Source: Aspidiotus rigidus
Taxonomy: Eukaryota > Arthropoda > Insecta > Hemiptera > Diaspididae
Assembly: GCA_035079385.1 (NCBI GenBank)
Contig: JAVHKY010000054.1
Location: forward strand, 14,736,501-14,800,500
DNA length: 64,000 nucleotides
Direction of reading: 5' to 3'
Under the pieces are notes generated by a model. It was not told where the DNA came from. It worked only from the letters and a program-made list of their open reading frames with translations, and made no database searches. Shown here piece by piece: positions 44,411 to 54,440 of this stretch (position 1 is the stretch's first letter; each line of letters opens with the position of its first letter). The position numbers and the translations under genes are program-made.

Positions 44411-45271
44411 CTGCACAGCTCGAAAGTCGAATTTTCGAAGTTCTACTTCCGGTACAAAAAAGCGGAAAAAGAGGAGAAAAAATAAAAATATTTTCCCGAA
44501 GGCTTAATTATATTAGGATAAGTAGGTCGGGTTCTGCCAGACGATAAATAGCCAACACACAACGCCAAATCTCAACCCCCAACCAAAAAAAAAAAAAGTA
44601 GAGCAGGTTCCTTGTCAAAATTGAAGTGTGAGACTCTGTTAATTTTTTAAGCTCCATTCAAGTGACTCGTAAAATTCTTCATGACGTCGTTCAACCTATT
44701 TAATAAGCTGCAAAATTATATTTTCTTCGAATTCGTCGATTTCGTTCAATTTTTCGGTGAAAATAAATTGAAGTTCAGAATCGAGAAAATTTCACTCTTT
44801 GGTTGAATGATTGAAAGTTATAACTCTGGTGTCTAAAATATGCAACTGTGTCTTGTTTCAAAAAATTTCTCAAAGAGCCCCCCATAGAACAGGTTCCCTG
44901 TTGAAGTCGGATTCGGTTTTAGCTCTTATCCTCGTATATTGGTAGCTCCAAGGTTACCCACCTATCTCTCAGCTTTTCATTCGAGATTATTTCGGCGCGT
45001 CATATTCTTTCCTAGTTTAGTCATCTTCCTTTTTTTCTTCTGTCACAATCTTCCTGAGCCCCGAAATGGTTTTGCAAACTATCATCTGTAGGGACTTGAA
45101 TCAAACATTTTCGTTTTGGCCATATCCAAGGACTAGATATCTCCCCCAGTGCTCCTTTGATGGAATTCTTCTGAGTCCTCATTGTATTCATAGTTTCAAG
45201 GTCTAAATTTTTCTAGACCCCTCCTCTCTTCATATATACTTCAAGATCAAAGTTTTTTCTCAGTTCCTCCC
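44411..45271. other. Pieces of minisatellite-element ends
   Basis: AGCTCGAAAGTCGAATTTTC at 44418 is a decayed 45-bp unit, AGCAGGTTCCTTGTCAAAA at about 44601 and CATAGAACAGGTTCCCTGTT at about 44884 are right-end motifs, and a decayed AGGTCTAAATTTTTCTAG unit lies near 45200. An A-run lies at 44584-44597. No gene. Confidence 0.5.
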
Positions 45272-46723
45272 TTCAAATGTCCCGTATTCCAAGACTTCTA
45301 GTGCTCAGCTACTCTCGCCTTCATCTGGCGGCTGGCCTCACCGATATAGAAGCCACTACAATCCCTGCATTCCATCTTATAAACACCACTCCTCTCATCG
45401 ACAGGTATGAGGTCTTACAGCCTTACAAACAACCCTTTAACAGTGGTAGGGTTGTAAAAGACTCGTTTGAAACCAAACGGGCGGAGGGTCCAACCCAATC
45501 ACAGGGAGAACATTCCCTGGAAAGAGAGACTGACCCAACGCATACGACGATCGAGGATCGTGTCTCGAGGGGGGGGGGGAGGTGGTGGATCCAAAAATCC
45601 TCCTAGTAAGTTTCCTCTGAACCATCGCGTCAACGTCGACATTGACCCCAATCACTCTAGCCAGGTGTTCTATTGTCAGTAATTCTTTCTTGAAGGCAGC
45701 CTGACTCAAAGAAATATGCGTCAGTCTGTGAACTAAGCTATTAAAAGCCGCCATCTTATGAGCAACAGGACCGAACGAACCACCGTGGACTAAAACATCG
45801 GTCGTAGTATCTTTCCTGTAAATTCCGAACTTATGGATACCGTCTATTATAGAGATCGATAAATCCAAAAAGTTAATGGAAAATACCCCTATTTCCAACG
45901 TAAATTTGATGGAAGGGTACCAGGAATTGAGATACCTAAGAAACTGACCAAGGAGATCTGGGAGACCAGTGCAGGTACATAGAACGTCATCAACGTACCT
46001 GTGCCAATGGTGAATATGATTAAGTAACACCTGGTTCGAGGAGAAGAGGTCAAGTTCAAACTTTGACATGAAAATTTAGGAGATGAGAGAGCCTAAAGGT
46101 GATCCAATAGGGATCCTTACTTCATAAGGAAACTCGAAAAATTTTCCTTCAAATTTACAGTAGTTGGGGGACCAGCAAATATTCAGAAGATCGAAAAATT
46201 CCTGAAGCTCATTTTGAAGAATATTGACTTTGACGAGTAGCTCACCCATACGCTGGATAGTAGCAGCCTTAGGAATATTCGGGAACAAACCAACAACATC
46301 AAACGAGCAGATGGTCGTTCCCGGGGGAACACTCACACCCTTTAGAACATCAGTTAAAGAGGCCGAATTCAAGACCGAATGAGGAGATTCAAAATCAATG
46401 CGATTTTTGAACCAACGGTCCAGAAATTTGGCAAGGAGGTGGGTGGACGAGGAGACGAAAGAAACAATGGGTCGCATCGGGGTATTGTTCTTATGCACTC
46501 AGACAGCCCATAGAGGAGGGGGGGTGTGGGGTTAGGAACAAGGATGGTTTTTTTCAAAGCAAGAGTTTTGATAATAGCCTCACTCTTGTTGATGACACTC
46601 CTAACTTCTTTAACGTGCTTAGGAAAACTGAGATCCTCACTCTCTTTAGCACCACACTGCTGGAGGACTTCATGGAGCTTAGAAGAATAGGCCGACTTCT
46701 CCATCACCACAACAGCATTGCCC
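45272..46723 (-). pseudogene. PLE-B copy 4, interrupted by PLE-C
   Basis: Minus strand from 46723 down: GNAVVVMEKSAYSSK (about 46720), NNTPMRPIVSFVSSSTHLLA (about 46490), CSFDVVGLFPNI, IPIGSPLGSLIS (ends 46076 with a stop), MSKFELDLFSS (from 46069), HRYVDDVLCTC (about 45995) and a truncated nuclease at about 45400-45275. The copy is broken by one stop and several frameshifts. Its 5' continuation is at 49075-49011, beyond the inserted PLE-C; together they show one element split in two. Confidence 0.85.
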
Positions 46724-47082
46724 AAAAGCCCTGCTCGTACCTAACCCTGTTCCCCCCCTCCTCTATGGGTTGGCAAAAGTTCACAAGGTGAATACTCGTA
46801 TGCGGCCTGTCGTGTCCTACGTCTCCTCCCCTGCCTATTTTCTGGCCAAGTTCTTGGATCGTTGGTTCAAGTCTCGAATCGAGTACGAGTCCCCCTACTC
46901 CGTTAAAAATTCGGTTTCTCTGGCCGAGAGGCTCAAAAACGTTACCTTGCCTCCGGGTACTAGCCTCTGCTCATTCGATGTAGCCGGCCTATTTCCAAAC
47001 ATACCAAAGGCCCATACTATGCAGTATATGGGTGACCTACTTGTAAAGTTCAACATTCCTCATAACGAGATACAGGAATTTT

Positions 47083-47674
47083 AGCGGGGAACCCGCTATC
47101 CATTTTGTTAGGAGATTACATCCTCAGAAAACGTCCGCGTCCGCGAAGTTAGTAACCTAAGGTTAGGTTAGGTTACGGGACTTGGAAGAATTTCGAGTCT
47201 CGAGCTATATATGAAAGGAGGGGGACTTGGAAGAATTTCGAGTCTCGAGCTATATATGATAGGAGGGGGACTTGGAAGAATTTCAAGTCTCGAGCTATAT
47301 ATAATAGGGGGGGGGGGACTTGGAAGAATTTTGACTTTCGAGCTACCGTCCGCCGTCCAACCAAAAACTTGGAAAAATTTTGAGACTCGAGCTATATATG
47401 ATAGGAGGGGGACTTAGAAGAATTTCGAGCCTCGAACTATATATATGATAGGAGGGGGACTTGGAAGAATTGTGACTTCCGAGCTATATAATGATAGAAG
47501 GGGGACTTAAAAGAATTTCGACTCTCGAGCTATATATGATAGGAGGGAATGTAGAATGATAATTTCGATTTGAATTATATGACAAGATTATCAACTCAGT
47601 TCCACACCACCTGAGAGGTCGAGTTAAGGAATTGCGGGTTCCCCGCTGCCATTGCAACGTCTGCAATGGCTTCT
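47083..47674 (-). mobile_element. Minisatellite element inserted in PLE-C (592 bp)
   Basis: The insertion separates NEIQEF from LLNACW of one PLE-C frame. AATTTT flanks both sides (47077-47082, 47675-47680), a probable target duplication partly hidden in a T-run. The ends carry inverted AGCGGGGAACCCGC (47083) and GCGGGTTCCCCGCT (47634-47647), a variant of the AGGGAACCT motif; the right side has a further 27 bases with GCCATTGC/GCAATGGC pairing. Inside are about eight 45-bp units in reverse orientation (47175-47545). Confidence 0.75.
47153..47175 (+). repeat. Three TTAGG units
   Basis: CCTAAGGTTAGGTTAGGTTA reads as TTAGG repeats, the common insect telomere unit, just inside the inserted minisatellite element. 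Short enough to be chance. Confidence 0.4.
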
Positions 47675-48909
47675 AATTTTTTTTTTTGGCCTCCTTAATG
47701 CGTGCTGGTCCCCTAACTTCTGTAAGTTCAATGGGAAATTTGACGAGTTCCCTGAGGAGGTGGGCATCCCCATCGGCTCTCCTTTGGGCTCTCTCGTTTC
47801 GGAGATAATCATGTCCACATTTGAGGTTGACTTGTTTTCCTCTGGCAAAGTGCTACTGAGTCACATCCATTACTGGCACCGATATGTGGACGATATATCA
47901 TGTGCGTGGACCGGTCCTCAAGAGCTCCTTGGTGAGTTTCTTCAGTATCTGAATAAAATGTATCCCTCCATAAAATTCACTACAGAAATTGGAGGTTCTT
48001 CCATAAACTTTCTGGATCTCACTATCTCTGATAGAGATGGGGACCATGAATTTGCGATATTCAGGACGGATACTTCGACCGATACAGTTGTCCACGGATC
48101 GTCCTTCTGTCCATTCTCTCATAAGATCGCTGCCTTCAATAGTTATATTCATCGACTGACTAGCATTCCGCTAAGTCAACCAGCTTTGCAAAAGGAGCTG
48201 GCGACCATTAAGCACTTGGCCGCTGTGAATGAGGTCAACTTGGACATTGACCGTATGGTCCGTAAAAAACTTACGAGGAAGGGCCTTGATTCTACCACTT
48301 CCCTCCCCCGCGATCTGAGTGATAATAATAATAAGAGATTACGTTGGATCAAGCTCCCGTTTTTGGGTGAGTTTTCATCTAAGCTGACTCGTGTCCTCCG
48401 CCCCTTTGGCTTCAGGCCTGCTTTTTATAACCTCACTACTGTGAAGGGTTTGTTCGTTAGGCTAAAGAACCCCATCCCGCGGGGGGAGAGGAGCGGGGTG
48501 TACAAATTGGAGTGCAAGGATTGTAACGGCGTATATATATAGGCGAGACGGGTCGCCAGCTTGGAATTCGAGTAGAGGAGCACCTTAAGGCCTGGAAGAA
48601 AGGTGATTTGGGCGATTCGGCCTTTGCGGACCACCTCGTCTCCAGTGGTCATAGTTTCAAGGAAGGTTCGGCTACCCTTCTCCACAAGGAGAATTCTTAC
48701 TTCAAGCGCGTTGTGTAAGAAAATATCGAAATAGTGCGTCATCTGAACAGTGACGATGTTACTGTACTCAACAGGTATTTTCCCGACGAAGGTTTAGTTG
48801 AATTGGTCTACGAGTTTAAGTCACCTCGCGAGGGCTCGCTCGTTCAATCCTGATCTCGTTGGTATTCTGTTTTATGAGTCGTATCTGGGTCAGTGGCGTT
48901 CTAACTTTG

Positions 48910-48937
48910 CCCGATGATGGTTTGTTAACCGAAAGAT
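48910..48937 (+). ncRNA. Hammerhead-like core at the PLE-C 3' end
   Basis: CGATGATGG, stem GGTT/AACC with loop TGTT, then GAAAG. It has the same layout as the PLE-A and PLE-B motifs and lies about 57 bases after the ORF end. The core is incomplete (no C-U-G-A start). Confidence 0.3.
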
Positions 48938-49010
48938 CTCGCATCTTCTCCTTCATATCTGCGGTCTTCGTAATTAGTTTTTCGTTTACTCTACTCTTCG
49001 AGTATTCAGT

Positions 49011-49075
49011 CAGCATTGCCCTTGTCAGCCTTAGTGACGATTAAATCTCCCTCTTTCATCTTCCTCTTCAAACCT
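49011..49075 (-). pseudogene. PLE-B copy 4, 5' remainder
   Basis: Sixty-five bases matching the minus-strand GLKRKMKEGDLIVTKADKGN segment. It continues 46723 once PLE-C is removed, then stops abruptly at 49075. Confidence 0.8.
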
Positions 49076-49182
49076 ATTTCAGGCTTGAAGATGGTTTATT
49101 AACCGAAAGCGCTCGTCGTGTTTATTTTTCTGCGGTTTGCATTGTTTACTCTCCATTCGGAGTATTCGTCCTTTCGCGTTTA
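49076..49182 (+). mobile_element. Inverted PLE-B 3' end capping copy 4
   Basis: Plus-strand PLE-B terminal sequence: TTTCAGGCTTGAAGATGG, ACCGAAAGCGCTCGTCGT, TTCTGCGGTTTGCA, CGGAGTATTCGTCC. It joins head-to-head with the 5' side of the minus-strand copy, the same arrangement as in copy 1, and includes the hammerhead-like core at 49084-49115. Confidence 0.7.
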
Positions 49183-50040
49183 TCGGCTCTTCCCGTTGAT
49201 ACGCTCAAGTGGCGGGTGGTCGGGAGGTGTTGTCTCCGAATCAGACAATGAGGCGTACACTACAAACAGCAATTATAGAAGAGATGGCGCCCGAAGGCTG
49301 CATATTGGCTACGAGTACACCAGTTCATAGCTGCGAGAGAGGAAAGGTGGCCGACATCTTCAAGAATATAGATTTCGCTATGAATTGCGAATTGGATTTA
49401 TTTTTCTACTCGTAGAATTTACTGATTTCGGGTTTTAATTGTAACACATACTCATGCTCATATAATTTTACCTTATACAAGTGTAGGGCAATAATCGACT
49501 TTAATGACACTTTTTTAATGAGCAAATATTTCGTTTTGACTGATTCAATCTATTAAGTATTTCGAACGAAATTTCATGAAGACTTGAGGATGTCTCTGGG
49601 AATGGTATTCGTAATACTCTTTGTTCTGTTTTCCTCATACCTTTGTAGGTGAATAACATGAATACCGTACCAACGACAATTGTACCATGGTATTGTAACA
49701 AAATCTTATTTAATTCAATATTATACATACGGCACCACCGTAGGTAATTTTTTATCTCATCCGTGCACGATTACAAAATAGGTAGATTGTAAAGTTATTT
49801 ATAATGTATTGAGAAAACTAACCAGCCAGCAGACGTATTAACATACACGCATGCCCTCCAACCATACTCACCGCGTACGCCGATAAAGACAATGTAAACG
49901 AGTTCTTGCGGAAGCTATATGCCGTATAGCCTTTTTATTTTTGCCAATATATATTACGTATATTTCGTGTATAACTTATCCAACAATAACATGACCGTTT
50001 CAAGGTTTTCCATGAGAAAATTTGCTTCGGACAAGCGCAT
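49183..50040. other. Intergenic, nothing recognised
   Basis: No repeat or gene supported. Confidence 0.4.
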
Positions 50041-50682
50041 TTACGGAGGATACACAGTCAAAAACGGAAATGGAGCTCTTAATAGTCTAGATCCACCTTT
50101 GAAAACCAATGCTATACGTTTTCGTTGCAACTCGGGAAGCCAATAAGAGGTCTCATTCAACCGGGAAGATTCACTTGGACTGTCCGCGGAGCCGTCTCGA
50201 TCAATGACATCATCGTCCTCGAGTTCATCATCTACGCTAGTTGAAGAGTGCGTGATTTGACATTTGTTCCCGTTTTTAGTTGACGAATTTTCGTGCCCAG
50301 AAGTAACGAACGACCGGCACATACCATTCAGTTTTCGAATCACATTCTTAGCTCGAGCTAGTCTTCCTTTCCGTTCCTTTGGTATAGTTGTACCTACATG
50401 AGAATAAGACGGCAATCGAACGAGTCTACGTTCGCGAGGTTGGACGATCGGCTTGGGTAAAGTGTTAACATCGTCGATTTTATGCTTCACATGGTCGAAA
50501 TTCGGAAGCGGATAGCATACTATCGGCTTCGGCTTGGTAGTGGGTCGAACTTTTACCTTATGTGAGGGTACATTACATTTAACGTGACTAAAACTGGGAT
50601 GGCGATGAATGACTGGTCGATTAAATCTAACACTAACATTGGTAACTTTCTGTTCGGTTCTTATAACCTTCGCAAATTCGAA
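50041..50682 (-). CDS. Possible last exon of an unrecognised gene (213 codons)
   Basis: The minus-strand frame is open from a TAA at 50703 down to the stop at 50041. A splice acceptor (CGTTTCAG) ends at 50683, giving an exon starting FEFAKVIRTEQK. Features: three loosely repeated blocks, HPSFSHVKCNVP, LPNFDHVKHKID and LPSYSHVGTTIP, each preceded by KP-I/V or RP-V; a basic segment (KERKGRLARAKNVIRKL); an acidic stretch (DDELEDDDVIDRDG); and the end RAPFPFLTVYPP. There is no internal ATG near the start, which suits an internal or last exon. A possible upstream piece at 50850-50765 (VSRCNTCDLRPKVSFSASSN, donor GTAATT) is uncertain. Function unknown. Confidence 0.4.
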   Translation of the reverse strand, partial: FEFAKVIRTEQKVTNVSVRFNRPVIHRHPSFSHVKCNVPSHKVKVRPTTKPKPIVCYPLPNFDHVKHKIDDVNTLPKPIVQPRERRLVRLPSYSHVGTTIPKERKGRLARAKNVIRKLNGMCRSFVTSGHENSSTKNGNKCQITHSSTSVDDELEDDDVIDRDGSADSPSESSRLNETSYWLPELQRKRIALVFKGGSRLLRAPFPFLTVYPP

Positions 50683-50700
50683 CTGAAACGTTGTTAGCGT

Positions 50701-51666
50701 TTACAGTCGCTGTATAACCAGAGGAAAAGGGTGAAGTCGATTTGAAAAACCTTTCCTAGCAATTACTTGATTGCTGGATGCGCTAAAAGAGACCTTCGGT
50801 CGCAAATCGCAGGTATTGCACCGTGATACTTTCACAAGGGCGCCGTTTTGCGTTTTTTACACCGTGAACTGCGTAGTATATGGTGTGGAGGAGAGAGTCT
50901 CGGTAGTTGCTTCGCGAACCACCTAAGAGAGCTAGAGAGAGAGATCGTGCGCGAAAATCAGATCAAACTCTCGTAAGTCTTGTATCCTATACTCACGGTA
51001 ATAATTTGGTTTCGTAATCGTATAGCTCAGTGTCAACAATATATTATATTCTCATACGATTTATGTACGTTCTTTTGTGATTTCAACGGATATACTCTAG
51101 TTGTTGGTCATTATCAATTACCATAAGTTGATGCTTTATAAACATTGGTCAATAGTAGGCCTAGGTTATTGTGAATGTTGTAAATTTTAATTCGTACCAA
51201 AGAATATATAAATGATAAGATTACCTCAAGATTTGTTATTAATAATTGTAACTCTCAAGTAAAGTAATTTATTTCGTTTTGAAAAGTCTTATAATGTAGG
51301 TCTTCATAATGAAGGTACAAATAGTGGCCTATTGGAATGTAATTCACAAATTCATAAACACGTCGAGTTACCGTACTTGTAAAAATTATTTGAGAGATCT
51401 AATAAAAAAGATGACAGACGTCTTTGTCGTAATCGCAGCGTCTGAATTGAAGTTCCTTCGCAATTTCCTCTTTCTCAAAAAAATTAACGAGCGACCAGCT
51501 ATATGTTTAAATAATAACATTTCATACAAATATCTCCGATGCTTTCATAATTTTTTCAGAATGATACGGTCCTACAATCATGATACGTACGGTAGTCTAT
51601 TTCTAACTTCTCTCCCCAATGGCTCTACCACATAAATGAGATATCGACTTTTTTCTAATGTTTTAA
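50701..51666. other. Intergenic, purine-rich GAGAGAGA tract
   Basis: AGAGAGCTAGAGAGAGAGAT lies near 50926. A 108-codon frame at 51309-51635 (plus) has no recognised motif and is left uncalled. Confidence 0.35.
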
Positions 51667-53316
51667 CAGGGAACCTGTTTTATGGGGGGCTTTTTGAGAA
51701 ATTTGCCGTGCGCCGTCCAGCAAAAAACTTGGAAAAATTTCGACTCTCGAGCCATATATGATAGGAGAGGGACTTAGAAAAAAACGACAGCTTCCTTAAC
51801 GAAGTTAAACGAGGAACGCAGGGAACCTGTTTTATGAGTCGAATGGGATTTGGCATTGAAAATTCAAGGAAGCCTAGACCTAGATAAAGATAGTATAAAG
51901 AAGGCCTAGACCTACTGTAAGCCTATCATAATATAGTTTGAGAATCTAAATTTTTCTCGCTCGAGAGACGAAATTTTTCTAAGTCCCTCTCCTATCATGG
52001 CTCGAGAGTCGAAATTTTTCTAAGTCCCCCTTCTATCATATATAGCTCGAGAGTCGAAATTTTTCTAAGTCCCCCTCCTGTCATATATATGGCTCGAGAG
52101 TCGAAATTTTTCCAAGTCCCCCTTCTATCATATATAGCTCGAGAGTCGAAATTTTTCTAAGTTCCTCTCCTATCATATATGGCTCGAGGGTCGAAATTTT
52201 TCTAAGTTTTTCGCTGGACGGCGCACGGCGGACGGCGGACGCCAGATTTCTCAAATAGCCCCCCATAAAACAGGTTCCCTCTTAAAATTTCGACTCTCGA
52301 GCTATAGATGATAGGAGGGGGGACTTGGAAAAAATTCGACTCTCGCGCCATATATGATAGGAGAGGGACTTGGAAAAAATTTCGAATTTGAAGCTATATA
52401 ATATGATAGAAGAAGGACTTGGAAAACTTTTGACTCTCAAGCTATATATGATAGGGGACCAATTTTCCCAAGTCTCCCTCCTATGATAAATAGCTCGAGA
52501 TTTGAGAAAAACTTGGACTTTCAAACTACATTATACTAGGCTTATTTTACGTCTAGGCCTTCTTTATACTAGCTTTATCTAGGTCTAGGCTTCCTTGAAT
52601 TTTCAATACCAAATCCTATTTGACTCATAAAACAGGTTCCCTGCGTTCCTCGTTTAACTTCGTTAAGGAAGCCGTCGTTTTTCTAAGTCCCTCTCCTATC
52701 ATATATGGCTCGAGGGTCGAAATTTTTCTAAGTTTTTCGCTGGACGGCGCACGGCGGACGGCGCACGGCAGATTTCTCAAATAGCCCCCCATAAAACAGG
52801 TTCCCTGTTAAAATGATTCTCGAGCTATATATGATAGGAGGGGAACTTAGAAAAATTTCGACTCTCGAGCCATATATGATAGGAGAGGGACTTAGAGAAA
52901 TTTCCACTCCCTAGCTATATATGATAGGACGGGGACTTGGAAAAATTTCGTCTCTCGAGCGAGAAAAATTTAGATTCTCAAACTATATTATGATAGGCTT
53001 ATAGTAGGTCCAGGCCTTCTTTATACTATCTTTATCTAGGTCTAGGCTTCCTTGAATTTTCAATACCAAATCCCATTCGACTCATAAAACAGGTTCCCTG
53101 CGTTCCTCGTTTAACTTCGTTAAGGAAGCCGTCGTTTTTTCCAAGTCCCCCTCCTATCATATATAGCTTGAGAGTCGAAATTTTGACAGAGAACCTGTTT
53201 TATGGGGGGCTATTTCAGAAATTTGCCGTGCGCCGTCTGGCAAAAAACTTGGAAAAATTTCTCGAGCCATATATGATAGGAGGGGGACTTGGAAAAATTT
53301 CGACTCTCGAGCTATA
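51667..53316. mobile_element. Cluster of nested/inverted 45-bp-minisatellite elements
   Basis: Border motifs in order: AACAGGGAACCTGTTTTATG (51667), a left module TTAACGAAGTTAAACGAGGA (about 51797), right border ATAAAACAGGTTCCCT (about 52263), inverted left module (about 52510-52680), right border (about 52790), a second inverted left module (about 52980-53130), and ACAGAGAACCTGTTTTATGG (about 53190). Between them lie short arrays of the 45-bp unit in alternating orientation. The leader GAATTTTCAATACCAAATCC occurs three times. At least three elements or partial elements are joined head-to-head and tail-to-tail. Confidence 0.7.
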
Positions 53317-54244
53317 CAGTGGAAGCCGCTTATTGTGATCGCTTCTGTCCAGCCTTCATTCAATTCTAATAACCGACCAATTCTATAAACCGATCACAAA
53401 AAAAAAAAAAAAAAAAAAAAAAAATTTATTGATGTGTACTGTGTAGTTACAATACATGTATGTTCATATGTACATCTTACATTTATAAAGGTTTAAAGTG
53501 GTCGTGAATTTTACTTTGAATTGTGTTGTTTTGCACAATTTTAGAAACAAGTTTCTGCTTCAATATTGGTCCATCGACCCGACAATCCCTCTCCCTTACA
53601 GACACGAACCACTTCTTCAACGCTCTTTCCACTTCGGGGTCTTTACTCTCTCTTTTACGCTTACGACTTGATGTTTCATTATTCATAAAAGAATTCTCAA
53701 TTTCGTACCTGGATTTCAGAAGTTTGCAGAGAACGGACTGAGCAATTCCTAATTTTCCAGCGGCTTTAGTTTGACTCATTTCTTCGAAGGCATCATACTT
53801 TTTCAAGAGTTCATACTTTTGGGTCAAAGTTAGACCACGTCGCGTGCGAGTAGGTTTATGAGAACTTATTTTTCGACTTCGAACCACGCAAAAGCAATTG
53901 CAATGACTGCATGAATCAGAAGAAAACATGAAACTGTACTGGATGATAACGATTGAAAAAAGAACAGTCAGCTGATAGTCGGGTGAGAAGAATTGTGCAA
54001 AAAAATTTACAAGAAGTTTCATGCAAAAACTTTTATTTGTTCAAGTTCTTTTCCCTCGTGCTTATCTCTAGGGCTTGAATAATGCATCGTACGATTCATA
54101 AATCTATTCTAATAAACGGCTTCTCAATCCTAATAAACGAAGAAAAATACATGTAATTTTGCCGCGTCGGTCCGTTCTTGCGTACTTCAATTCTAATAAC
54201 CGAATTATTCTATTAAGCGCAATTATAATAAGCGGCTTCCACTG
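53317..54244 (-). mobile_element. pogo/Tigger-like element (928 bp) with TA duplication
   Basis: The ends are CAGTGGAAGCCGCTTATT and its complement, with TA on both sides (53315-53316, 54245-54246). The inner ends repeat TTCTAATAACCGA. The element sits inside a 45-bp unit of the minisatellite cluster. It carries a shortened transposase gene on the minus strand and an A-run of about 26 bases near 53399. Confidence 0.85.
53483..54022 (-). CDS. Truncated pogo/Tigger transposase (CENP-B-type DNA-binding region only), 179 aa
   Basis: An ATG at 54022 opens 179 codons. After a hydrophobic, Cys-rich N-terminal extension (residues 1-55), residues about 62-105 (RRGLTLTQKYELLKKYD, KAAGKLGIAQSVLCKLLKSR) form the psq/CENP-B N-terminal helix-turn-helix. 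KRKRESKDPEVERALKKWF onwards (about 122-160) is the start of the second CENP-B HTH. The frame stops after IHDHFKPL. The DDE catalytic domain, normally a further 200-plus residues, is absent, so the product could bind element ends but not cut. The true start may be one of the later Met codons. Confidence 0.8.
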   Translation of the reverse strand: MKLLVNFFAQFFSPDYQLTVLFSIVIIQYSFMFSSDSCSHCNCFCVVRSRKISSHKPTRTRRGLTLTQKYELLKKYDAFEEMSQTKAAGKLGIAQSVLCKLLKSRYEIENSFMNNETSSRKRKRESKDPEVERALKKWFVSVRERDCRVDGPILKQKLVSKIVQNNTIQSKIHDHFKPL

Positions 54245-54440
54245 TACATGATAGGGACTTAGAAACATTCCGACCCCCGAGCTATATACGATGGGAGGGG
54301 ACTTGGAAAGACGACGGCTTCCTTGAAATTGCAGCGCGTTCAAGTTGTCTCGTCATGATTTTCAGGACTTGTTTAAGTCCCCTTCCTATAATGTGTAACT
54401 CAGGAGTCGACATTTTTCCAAGTCCCCCTCTTATCATATA
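54245..54440. repeat. Remainder of the minisatellite cluster
   Basis: Decayed 45-bp units in both orientations (GGAGGGGACTTGGAAA, then AGTCGACATTTTTCCAAG) continue the array interrupted by the pogo-like element. GACGACGGCTTCCTT near 54310 is part of the left module. Confidence 0.6.

Larger units (their letters stand above)
46724..48853 (+). pseudogene. PLE-C reverse transcriptase - GIY-YIG ORF, interrupted
   Basis: Part 1 (46724-47082): MRPVVSYVSSPAYFLAKFLD, CSFDVAGLFPNI, HNEIQEF. Part 2 (from 47681): LLNACWSPNFCKFNGKF, VGIPIGSPLGSLVSE, catalytic HRYVDDISCAW (about 47880), SINFLDLTI, RLRWIKLPFLGEFS, then CKDCNGVYIG. A frameshift in the TATATATA run at about 48531-48541 moves the reading to GETGRQLGIRVEEHLKAWKK, SAFADHLVSSGHSF and the end SPREGSLVQS at 48853. 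One extra stop (TAA, about 48717) interrupts KRVV/ENIEIVRHL. The catalytic residues persist, so decay is recent. Confidence 0.82.
46724..49010 (+). mobile_element. Penelope-like element PLE-C, 5'-truncated insertion with 11-bp duplication
   Basis: CAGCATTGCCC is present at 46713-46723 and again at 49011-49021, on either side of PLE-C, and occurs once in the uninterrupted PLE-B copy 2 (near 12110). The element begins in the middle of the RT (LLVPNPVPPLLYGLAKVHK) and ends at GAGTATTCAGT. This is a textbook 5'-truncated target-primed insertion. It is itself interrupted by 47083-47674. Confidence 0.88.

Noticed and set aside
51309..51635. 108-codon ORF as a gene
   Set aside because: AT-rich frame without motifs or splice support.
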